Notes under the pieces: model-generated
Seen by the model: only the letters and a program-made list of their open reading frames with translations
Database searches by the model: none
What the model was told of the DNA's origin: nothing
NCBI RefSeq assembly: GCF_009739905.1
Contig: NZ_CP034279.1
Coordinates: 4,898,001-4,962,000 of the forward strand
Length of the DNA stretch: 64,000 nucleotides
Direction: 5' to 3'
Origin: Streptomyces ficellus
GTDB lineage: Bacteria > Actinomycetota > Actinomycetes > Streptomycetales > Streptomycetaceae
Part shown: in pieces, positions 52,860 through 59,952 of the stretch
Layout of the letters: each line of letters opens with the position of its first letter
Position numbering within the stretch: position 1 is the first letter of the stretch
Program-made: the position numbers and the translations under genes

Positions 52860-53459
52860 TCAGGCGCGTTCCGTGAGCGTGCCGTCCTTCTCGTCGTACA
52901 GCGCACCCGTCTTCGGGCACTCCCAGACGCCCGGCTCGCCGGCGCGCTCCACCAGCTTGACGCCGGACCGGCCGACCCAGCCGATCCGGCGGGCCGGGAC
53001 GCCCACGACCAGCGCGAAGTCCGGTACGTCCTTCGTGACGACCGCCCCCGCGGCCACCATCGCCCAGCGGCCGATCTCCAGCGGCGCCACGCACACCGAG
53101 CGCGCGCCGATCGAGGCGCCGTCGGCGATCCGTACGCCCACGGCCTCCCAGTCGCCGCCGCGCTTCTGCTTGAAGTCGGGGTCGACGGAGCGCGGGTTGT
53201 GGTCGTTGGTGAGGACGACGGCCGGGCCGATGAAGACACCGTCGCCGAGCTCGGCCGGCTCGTACACCAGGGCGTAGTTCTGGAGCTTGCAGTTGTCACC
53301 CATGCGCACGCCCGTGCCGACGTACGCACCGCGACCGATCACGCAGCCCTCGCCGAGCTTCGCTCCCTCGCGGATCTGCGCGAGCTCCCACACACTGCTC
53401 CCGGCGCCGATCTCGGCGTTGTCGGCGACCTGCGCGGTGGGCTGGACCCTGTAATTCAC
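52860..53459 (-). CDS. Left-handed beta-helix N-acetyltransferase (WbpD-like)
   Basis: Acetyl-CoA-dependent transferase expected to acetylate the 3-amino group of UDP-2-acetamido-3-amino-glucuronic acid. The 199-residue protein begins at GTG 53457-53459. Residues 1-160 are hexapeptide repeats (for example IGAGSSVWELAQIREGAKLG), with VFIGPAVVLTNDHNPRS, a block containing the conserved Asn-Asp-His region, and GVPARRIGWVG. The C-terminus (CPKTGALYDEKDGTLTE) resembles the CPHSG tail of Pseudomonas WbpD as I recall it. It is transcribed alone, divergent from rplU, and separated from the other pathway genes by the NYN, propeller and repeat segments. Confidence 0.85.
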   Translation of the reverse strand: MNYRVQPTAQVADNAEIGAGSSVWELAQIREGAKLGEGCVIGRGAYVGTGVRMGDNCKLQNYALVYEPAELGDGVFIGPAVVLTNDHNPRSVDPDFKQKRGGDWEAVGVRIADGASIGARSVCVAPLEIGRWAMVAAGAVVTKDVPDFALVVGVPARRIGWVGRSGVKLVERAGEPGVWECPKTGALYDEKDGTLTERA

Positions 53460-53528
53460 TGTGCTCTGCCTTCCGGGATGCGTCTTCGCCCGGCGAGCAT
53501 ACGGCCAGCCGGGTGGCGCCCGGCCGGT

Positions 53529-53557
53529 TTGACCCCTCGGAGCGCTGACCGTAACCT
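53529..53557 (+). promoter_or_regulatory. Predicted promoter of rplU-rpmA
   Basis: TTGACC (53529-53534), a 17-bp spacer and TAACCT (53552-53557) fit a vegetative promoter. Transcription from about 53565 gives a leader of about 150 nt containing a short hairpin (CGGCCTC with GAGGCCG, about 53607-53629), possibly regulatory. Confidence 0.65.
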
Positions 53558-53716
53558 TGACCGTCGGCGTGTTTCCATGCGCGCCAACTCCTGAGCACCT
53601 CCCTCCCGGCCTCGGGTCGGGAGAGGCCGCTCGTCCCCAGGACAGTCACGGACCTCGCCGGTCCGTGCGAGCGGCTGGCATCAGGGGTTTCCGTTCCGAG
53701 CGAGAGTGAGATCCGC

Positions 53717-54037
53717 GTGTACGCCATCGTGCGCAGCGGTGGTCGCCAGCACAAGGTTGCTGTCGGCGACATCGTTGAGGTTGACAAGATTTCCACTGCC
53801 AAGGTTGGCGACACGGTCGAGCTCTCGACCCTGCTCGTTGTCGACGGCGACGCTGTGACCAGCGACCCGTGGGTGCTGGCCGGCATCAAGGTCACGGCCG
53901 AGGTCGTGGACCACCACAAGGGCGCCAAGATCGACATCCTGCGCTACAAGAACAAGACCGGCTACCGCCGTCGTCAGGGCCACCGCCAGCAGTACACGGC
54001 GATCAAGGTCACGGCGATCCCCACGGCTGCGAAGTAA
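53717..54037 (+). CDS. rplU: 50S ribosomal protein L21
   Basis: Large-subunit protein that binds 23S rRNA. The 106-residue protein starts at GTG 53717 (MYAIVRSGGRQHKV) with GAGTGAGAT upstream. Signature KNKTGYRRRQGHRQQYTAIKV (about 77-97) is intact. It forms an operon with rpmA, whose ATG is 14 bp after the rplU stop, the universal pair. The strand, spacing and promoter support independent transcription from obg. Confidence 0.98.
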   Translation: MYAIVRSGGRQHKVAVGDIVEVDKISTAKVGDTVELSTLLVVDGDAVTSDPWVLAGIKVTAEVVDHHKGAKIDILRYKNKTGYRRRQGHRQQYTAIKVTAIPTAAK

Positions 54038-54051
54038 GGGACTGAGGAGAC

Positions 54052-54309
54052 ATGGCACACAAGAAGGGCGCATCGTCCACCCGGAACGGTCGCGACTCCA
54101 ACGCTCAGCGGCTCGGCGTGAAGCGCTTCGGCGGTCAGGTCGTCAACGCCGGTGAGATCCTGGTCCGCCAGCGTGGCACCCACTTCCACCCCGGTTCGGG
54201 TGTCGGTCGTGGTGGTGACGACACGCTGTTCGCGCTGCAGGCCGGTGCGGTGCAGTTCGGCACGTTCCGTGGCCGCAAGGTCGTGAACATCGTTCCGACC
54301 GCTGCCTGA
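54052..54309 (+). CDS. rpmA: 50S ribosomal protein L27
   Basis: Large-subunit protein near the peptidyl transferase centre. The 85-residue protein begins MAHKKGASSTRNGRDS, the uncleaved actinobacterial N-terminus, and contains GGQVVNAGEILVRQRGTHFHPG (28-49), the L27 signature. ATG 54052 follows GAGGAG. A terminator lies 14 bp after the stop codon, so obg is transcribed separately or by read-through. Confidence 0.98.
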   Translation: MAHKKGASSTRNGRDSNAQRLGVKRFGGQVVNAGEILVRQRGTHFHPGSGVGRGGDDTLFALQAGAVQFGTFRGRKVVNIVPTAA

Positions 54310-54322
54310 TCCACTTTCGCGG

Positions 54323-54361
54323 AGGCGGACCTCACTTCCCGTACGGGAAGCGGGTCCGCCT
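54323..54361 (+). terminator. Terminator after rpmA
   Basis: AGGCGGACC (54323-54331) pairs with GGTCCGCCT (54353-54361), with an inner CTTCCC/GGGAAG stem. A short TT follows. Confidence 0.85.
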
Positions 54362-54365
54362 TTCG

Positions 54366-54377
54366 CGTGTTAACACG
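54366..54377. promoter_or_regulatory. 12-bp perfect palindrome upstream of obg
   Basis: CGTGTTAACACG is a perfect, A+T-centred palindrome 34 bp before the obg ATG, in the place expected for an operator or promoter element. No factor is identified. Confidence 0.4.
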
Positions 54378-54410
54378 TAGACATTTCCGTACGTACTGGA
54401 GGCACAGAAC

Positions 54411-55847
54411 ATGACCACCTTCGTGGACCGCGTCGAGCTGCATGTCGCCGCGGGTAACGGAGGCCACGGCTGTGCCTCCGTCCACCGTGAGAAGTTCAAG
54501 CCGCTCGGCGGCCCCGACGGGGGCAACGGCGGCCGGGGCGGTGACGTGATCCTGGTCGTCGACCAGTCGGTCACCACGCTCCTGGACTACCACCACTCGC
54601 CGCACCGCAAGGCCACCAACGGCAAGCCCGGCGAGGGCGGCAACCGGTCCGGCAAGGACGGCCAGGACCTGGTCCTGCCGGTGCCGGACGGCACGGTCGT
54701 CCTCGACAAGAACGGCGAGGTGCTGGCCGACCTGGTCGGGCACGGCACGTCGTACGTCGCGGCCGAGGGCGGCCGCGGCGGGCTCGGCAACGCCGCCCTG
54801 GCCTCCGCCCGCCGCAAGGCGCCCGGCTTCGCGCTGCTGGGCGAGCCGGGCCGGTCGGGCGACATCGTCCTGGAGCTGAAGACCGTCGCCGACGTCGCGC
54901 TGGTGGGCTACCCCAGCGCTGGCAAGTCCTCGCTGATCTCCGTGCTGTCGGCCGCGAAGCCGAAGATCGCCGACTACCCGTTCACCACGCTCGTGCCGAA
55001 CCTGGGCGTCGTCACCGCCGGCTCGACCGTCTTCACCATCGCGGACGTGCCGGGGCTCATCCCGGGCGCGAGCCAGGGGCGTGGGCTCGGCCTGGAGTTC
55101 CTGCGCCACGTCGAGCGCTGCTCGGTGCTCGTGCACGTCCTGGACACGGCGACCCTGGAGTCCGACCGTGACCCGGTCACGGACCTGGACGTCATCGAGG
55201 AGGAGCTGAAGCAGTACGGCGGCCTCGACGACCGCCCCCGGATCGTCGTCCTCAACAAGATCGACATTCCGGACGGCAAGGACCTCGCCGACATGATCCG
55301 CCCCGACCTGGAGGAGCGCGGCTACCGCGTCTTCGAGGTCTCGGCGGTCGCCCACATGGGCCTGAAGGAGCTGTCCTTCGCGCTGGCCGAGATCGTCGGC
55401 AAGGCCCGGGCGGCCAAGCCGAAGGAGGAGGCCACCCGGATCGTCATCCGCCCGAAGGCGGTCGACGACGCGGGCTTCACGGTCACGCAGGAGGAGGACG
55501 GCCTCTTCCGCGTGCGCGGCGAGAAGCCGGAGCGCTGGGTGCGCCAGACGGACTTCAACAACGACGAGGCCGTCGGCTACCTGGCGGACCGCCTCAACCG
55601 CCTCGGCGTCGAGGACCAGCTGATGAAGGCCGGCGCCCGCGCGGGCGACGGCGTGGCCATCGGCCCCGAGGAGAACGCGGTCGTCTTCGACTGGGAGCCC
55701 ACGATGATGGCCGGCGCGGAGATGCTCGGCCGCCGTGGTGAGGACCACCGCCTCGAGGCCCCGCGCCCCGCGGCCCAGCGCCGCAAGGACCGGGACGCTG
55801 AGCGGGACGAGGCCCAGCGCGAGTACGAGGGCTTCGAGCCCTTCTGA
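54411..55847 (+). CDS. obg: GTPase Obg
   Basis: Essential ribosome-associated GTPase; in Streptomyces it is known to influence the onset of differentiation. The 478-residue protein has the glycine-rich Obg fold (1-158, GGNGGRGGDVILVV), the G domain (about 160-330: GYPSAGKSS, DVPGLIPGASQGRGLG, NKIDIP) and a C-terminal OCT domain (about 350-430), ending in an Arg/Glu-rich tail. ATG 54411 follows TGGAGGCACAG. It is followed by a terminator and the second glycopolymer cluster rather than directly by proB. Confidence 0.97.
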   Translation: MTTFVDRVELHVAAGNGGHGCASVHREKFKPLGGPDGGNGGRGGDVILVVDQSVTTLLDYHHSPHRKATNGKPGEGGNRSGKDGQDLVLPVPDGTVVLDKNGEVLADLVGHGTSYVAAEGGRGGLGNAALASARRKAPGFALLGEPGRSGDIVLELKTVADVALVGYPSAGKSSLISVLSAAKPKIADYPFTTLVPNLGVVTAGSTVFTIADVPGLIPGASQGRGLGLEFLRHVERCSVLVHVLDTATLESDRDPVTDLDVIEEELKQYGGLDDRPRIVVLNKIDIPDGKDLADMIRPDLEERGYRVFEVSAVAHMGLKELSFALAEIVGKARAAKPKEEATRIVIRPKAVDDAGFTVTQEEDGLFRVRGEKPERWVRQTDFNNDEAVGYLADRLNRLGVEDQLMKAGARAGDGVAIGPEENAVVFDWEPTMMAGAEMLGRRGEDHRLEAPRPAAQRRKDRDAERDEAQREYEGFEPF

Positions 55848-55865
55848 TCCTTCGGGAGCTCTCCC

Positions 55866-55899
55866 ACGCCCCGGGGTGCCGCCGTGCACCCCGGGGCGT
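55866..55899 (+). terminator. Terminator after obg
   Basis: ACGCCCCGGGGTGC (55866-55879) pairs perfectly with GCACCCCGGGGCGT (55886-55899). Confidence 0.85.
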
Positions 55900-56068
55900 C
55901 GCTGTGCGTAGCGGACGGTCGCGCAGGGGCGCCGGTGTGGGCGCGGTCGAAAAAAGCGTATGAATTCCGGTTTACGTCGCTCCGACCGGACAACCTGTGG
56001 CCAAGGATCACCGTCTTGTCTCCGGGGGCGGGACCACGGGTGTCCCGGCTGACTTGAACGGAGCGTTG

Positions 56069-58108
56069 ATGAAGGTCTCCTTCCTCATCCACACCATTTA
56101 CGGCATCGGCGGCACCATCCGCACCACGCTCAACCTCGCGGAGGAGCTGGCCGGGCGCCACGAGGTGGAGATCGTCTCCGTGTTCCGCCACCGCGACGAG
56201 CCGCTGTTCGCGATCGACCCGCGCATCACCGTCGTCCCGCTCGTCGACACCCGCCCGTCCTCCCCGGCCAACGAGAAGAAGCACGAGCTGCACCTCCGGC
56301 CCGCCGAGCACTTCCCGCGGAACGAGGCCCGGTACGCGGAGTACAGCCTCCTCACCGACGAACGCGTCCGCGCGCACTACGCCGGAGCCGGCTCCGACGC
56401 CGACGTCGTCATCGGCACCCGCCCCGGGCTCGTCGCCTACGTCGCCGCGTTCGCGCCCGCGAGCGCCGTGCGCATCGGGCAGGAGCACATGACGCACAAC
56501 CACCACAAGCCCGAGCTGCGGACCGAGATGGCCGGGTTCCTCAAGGAGCTGGACGCGTTCGTCACCGTCTCCGAGGGCGACGCCGCCTCCTGGCGCGAGC
56601 GGATGCCCCTGCCCGGCACCCGCGTGCTCGCCATCCCCAACAGCGTGCCCGAGCCGGTCGTCACCCCCTCCGACACCTCGGGCACCACGATCGTGGCGGC
56701 CGGGCGGCTGGCGTCCGAGAAGCAGTACCACGTGCTGATCGAGGCGTTCGGCAAGGTCGCCGTCCAGCGCCCCGGGTGGACCCTGCGCATCTGCGGCTGG
56801 GGCAACCAGAAGGACCGGCTCCGCAGGAAGATCGACCAACTGGGGCTGTACAACAGCGTGCACCTCATGGGCCCGCGCTCGCCCATCGAGCCCGAGTGGG
56901 TCAAGGGCGCGCTCGCGGTGTCCACGTCCCGGCACGAGTCCTTCGGCATGACGCTCGTCGAGGCGATGCGGTGCGGGCTGCCCGTGGTGTCCACCGACTG
57001 CGACTACGGCCCCCGCGAGATCATCCAGGACGGCGAGGACGGCTTCCTCGTACCTGTCGGCGACGTCGACGCCATCGCCGCCGCGCTGATCCGGCTCATC
57101 GACGACCCCGGTCTGCGCCGCCGCATGGGCGCCGCCGCCCGCGCCAACGCCCGCCGTTTCGCCCCGGGCCCGGTGGCCAAGCAGTACGAGGAGCTGTTCG
57201 GCGAGCTGGGCGCGGCCCCCACCCACCGCGCCGCCCCGCACCCGGAGCCGGGCTCCGCGGCCGGCCGGGATGCGGTGGCCGACTGCGTCGCCGCCGCCGA
57301 CGGCTCCCTGACCGTGTCGCTCCTCACCCCGCGCGAGGGCGCCCGCCTGTTCGTCGGCGAGCACGTCTTCCCCTTCGACGCGCGCGGCACCGCGACCGTG
57401 CCGGCCGGTACGGCGCTCCCCGAGGGCGTCTGGCCCGCGCAGATCGGGCTGCCCGGCGCCGAGGGCCGCGTACCGCTCACCACGCGCGCCGTCGACCAGC
57501 GCGGGGCGATGCGCGCGGCGGAGCGGCAGCGGGCCGGGGAAACGGTTCGGCAGGTGGTTCCGTACGTCAAGGGCGGGGCCCTGCACGTGCGTTGCTGGGT
57601 GCGCCGGGTCCACGCCGAGGCCGGCGACGTCCGCATCGAGGACGGGACGATCACCCTGGCCGCGCGGCTCCACGGCACGGCCGAGCCCGACGGCGAACCC
57701 GTTCTCCTGCTGCGGCGGCGCGGCAAGGCGCCCCTGGAGCTGGCCTTCCCCGGAACCTGCACGGAAACCGCTGACGGCTCACCGGCGGTGGCCGGTCTCC
57801 GCTTCGCCTTCTCCTGCACGGCTCCCGCCGCGCGTCAGCAGGACCCGCACGATGTGTGGGACCTGTGGCTCCGGTACGCGCCGGACGCCGAGCCGGTCCG
57901 GGTCGGGCGCTTCCTCGACGACGTCGTGGAGAAGGGCTCCCTCTTCCCCCACCCTCCGGTCGAGCTGCGCAAACGGCAGCCCGGGGGGCTGGCCCGAGCG
58001 GTGGTGCGGAAGCTGACCGGCAGGCCCCAGGAGCGGGTCGTGATCAAGGTTTTCTACAGTGCGGCCAACGAGCTCGTGCTCAACGTCGTCGACGGGCCGG
58101 CGGCGTGA
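56069..58108 (+). CDS. Family 4 glycosyltransferase with C-terminal beta-rich domain
   Basis: A 679-residue retaining glycosyltransferase, probably modifying or priming a wall teichoic polymer. GT-B motifs include the N-terminal IHTIYGIGGTIRTTLNL (7-23), AIPNSVPEP (about 190-198) and the C-terminal E-x7-E region SRHESFGMTLVEAMRCGLPVV (about 289-309). Residues about 400-679 form an additional strand-rich domain (for example DGSLTVSLLTPREGARLFVG) unlike any domain I can name. ATG 56069 is used because MKVSFLIHTIYG gives a proper first strand; GGAG lies upstream. It starts the obg-proB interval cluster, 165 bp before the CDP-ribitol gene. Confidence 0.8.
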   Translation: MKVSFLIHTIYGIGGTIRTTLNLAEELAGRHEVEIVSVFRHRDEPLFAIDPRITVVPLVDTRPSSPANEKKHELHLRPAEHFPRNEARYAEYSLLTDERVRAHYAGAGSDADVVIGTRPGLVAYVAAFAPASAVRIGQEHMTHNHHKPELRTEMAGFLKELDAFVTVSEGDAASWRERMPLPGTRVLAIPNSVPEPVVTPSDTSGTTIVAAGRLASEKQYHVLIEAFGKVAVQRPGWTLRICGWGNQKDRLRRKIDQLGLYNSVHLMGPRSPIEPEWVKGALAVSTSRHESFGMTLVEAMRCGLPVVSTDCDYGPREIIQDGEDGFLVPVGDVDAIAAALIRLIDDPGLRRRMGAAARANARRFAPGPVAKQYEELFGELGAAPTHRAAPHPEPGSAAGRDAVADCVAAADGSLTVSLLTPREGARLFVGEHVFPFDARGTATVPAGTALPEGVWPAQIGLPGAEGRVPLTTRAVDQRGAMRAAERQRAGETVRQVVPYVKGGALHVRCWVRRVHAEAGDVRIEDGTITLAARLHGTAEPDGEPVLLLRRRGKAPLELAFPGTCTETADGSPAVAGLRFAFSCTAPAARQQDPHDVWDLWLRYAPDAEPVRVGRFLDDVVEKGSLFPHPPVELRKRQPGGLARAVVRKLTGRPQERVVIKVFYSAANELVLNVVDGPAA

Positions 58109-58273
58109 TGTCGGTCACCGGCGCCCCTTTCCGTGGTGCGTCCGCTCTCCCTGGCCACAGCGTGAACAGAAGGTGTCGCGCGGGTGTGGGGGGCCTTCTG
58201 TCCGCCTTGCGAGACGGTCACGGAGAGTGCGACCATCAGCCCGTCCCCCAGTCGTCGCAAGGTAGGTCGTTCT

Positions 58274-59773
58274 GTGTCAGCGCCGCATGAAGCCAAGACC
58301 CGCACCACAGCTGTCGTGCTCGCCGGCGGTACCGGCCAGCGCGTGGGCCTCTCGATCCCCAAGCAGCTGCTGAAGATCGCGGGCAAGGCGGTCATCGAGC
58401 ACACGCTGACGATCTTCGAGCAGGCGGACTCCGTCGACGACGTGATCGTGCTGATGGCGCCGGGTTTCGTACCCGACGTCGAGAGGATCATCGCCAAGGC
58501 GGGCCTCACCAAGGTCACCCGCGTCATCGAGGGCGGCGCCACCCGCAACGAGACCACCGAGCGCGCCATCCAGGCGCTCGGCGAGGGCCTCGGGGAGGGC
58601 GAGGACCTCAACGTCCTCTTCCACGACGCGGTGCGTCCGCTTCTGTCACAGCGCGTCATCAAGGACTGCGTCGACGCCCTCGACCGGTACCAGGCCGTCG
58701 ACGTCGCCATCCCCTCCGCGGACACGATCATCGTCACCCGCACCCACGGCGAGGACGGCGAGTTCATCACCGACGTCCCCGACCGCTCCCGGCTCCGCCG
58801 CGGGCAGACGCCCCAGGCGTTCAAGCTGTCCACGATCAAGCGGGCGTACGAGGTCGCGGCCGGTGACCCCAACTTCCAGGCGACCGACGACTGCAGCGTC
58901 GTGCTGAAGTACCTGCCGGACGTGCCGATCTACGTCGTCGCGGGCGACGAGTACAACATGAAGGTCACCCAGCCCGTCGACGTCTTCATCGCCGACAAGC
59001 TGTTCCAGCTGGCCTCCACCGCCGCCCCGCGCCAGGCCGACGAGGCCGCGTACCGCGAACTGCTGTCCGGCAAGACCCTCGTCGTCTTCGGCGGCTCGTA
59101 CGGTATCGGCGCCGACATCGCCGCCCTCGCCGAGCGGTACGGTGCGACGGTGTACGCGCTGGGCCGCTCCACCACCGGCACGCACGTCGAGAACCCCGAG
59201 CACGTCGAGGAGGCGCTCGCCACGGCGTATGCGGCCGGCGGCCGCATCGACTACGTCATCAACACGGCGGGCGTCCTGCGCATCGGCAAACTCGCCGAGA
59301 CCGACACCGCGACCATTCAGGAAGCGCTGAACGTCAATTACCTGGCGCCCGTGCAGATCGCGCGCGCCGCGTATAAATACCTGGTGGAGACCAAGGGGCA
59401 GCTGCTGCTCTACACGTCCTCCAGCTACACCCGCGGCCGGGCCGAGTACAGCCTTTACTCGTCCACCAAGGCCGCCATGGTGAATCTCACGCAGGCGCTC
59501 GCCGACGAATGGGCCGGCGACGGAATCCGAGTGAATTGCGTCAACCCCGAGCGCACCGCCACGCCGATGCGTACGAAGGCGTTCGGCCAGGAGCCCGCCG
59601 GATCGCTGCTGTCCTCCGAGGCCGTGGCCCGGACCTCGCTGGACGTGCTGCTTTCCGAGCTCACCGGCCACGTCATCGACGTCCGGCAGCAGGACCCCAC
59701 CCGTGGGGCGAGCGAGGCGTCCGGGTTCGAACAGGCTCTGGCCTCCGTGCTGGACCGACAGGAAGATGTGTAA
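58274..59773 (+). CDS. Bifunctional CDP-ribitol synthase (TarI cytidylyltransferase + ribulose-5-P reductase)
   Basis: Two enzymes in one chain of 499 residues. The N-terminal domain (about 10-240) is an IspD/TarI cytidylyltransferase with VVLAGGTGQRVGLSIPKQLL (14-33) and FHDAVRPLLS. The C-terminal domain (about 262-499) is a short-chain reductase with GGSYGIG (273-279) and the catalytic Tyr395-x3-Lys399. The same order occurs in the Haemophilus type a/b capsule enzymes Acs1/Bcs1, which reduce ribulose 5-phosphate and load CMP. It starts at GTG 58274 behind AAGGTAGG. IspD is an alternative only for the first half. It supplies CDP-ribitol to the TagF-like gene downstream. Confidence 0.88.
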   Translation: MSAPHEAKTRTTAVVLAGGTGQRVGLSIPKQLLKIAGKAVIEHTLTIFEQADSVDDVIVLMAPGFVPDVERIIAKAGLTKVTRVIEGGATRNETTERAIQALGEGLGEGEDLNVLFHDAVRPLLSQRVIKDCVDALDRYQAVDVAIPSADTIIVTRTHGEDGEFITDVPDRSRLRRGQTPQAFKLSTIKRAYEVAAGDPNFQATDDCSVVLKYLPDVPIYVVAGDEYNMKVTQPVDVFIADKLFQLASTAAPRQADEAAYRELLSGKTLVVFGGSYGIGADIAALAERYGATVYALGRSTTGTHVENPEHVEEALATAYAAGGRIDYVINTAGVLRIGKLAETDTATIQEALNVNYLAPVQIARAAYKYLVETKGQLLLYTSSSYTRGRAEYSLYSSTKAAMVNLTQALADEWAGDGIRVNCVNPERTATPMRTKAFGQEPAGSLLSSEAVARTSLDVLLSELTGHVIDVRQQDPTRGASEASGFEQALASVLDRQEDV

Positions 59774-59952
59774 TACTCACCAGATGTGTTCTTCGGGCCT
59801 CTGTGTCGCATTGCGCGAATGCAGGGGCCCGAGTTCGTAAAACTGCGAAAGAGTCCGCAAGGGCTCGCGAAGTCAGTCCGTGAAGACCCCCACCTTCACG
59901 AGAGTTTTGTCCATGTGAAAAAACCGGCACCCCCTTCTGGAGCAGGTTCTTC

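Noticed and set aside
58274..59773. IspD of isoprenoid biosynthesis
   Set aside because: The cytidylyltransferase domain is fused to a short-chain reductase and sits beside a TagF-type gene, which fits CDP-ribitol synthesis better.
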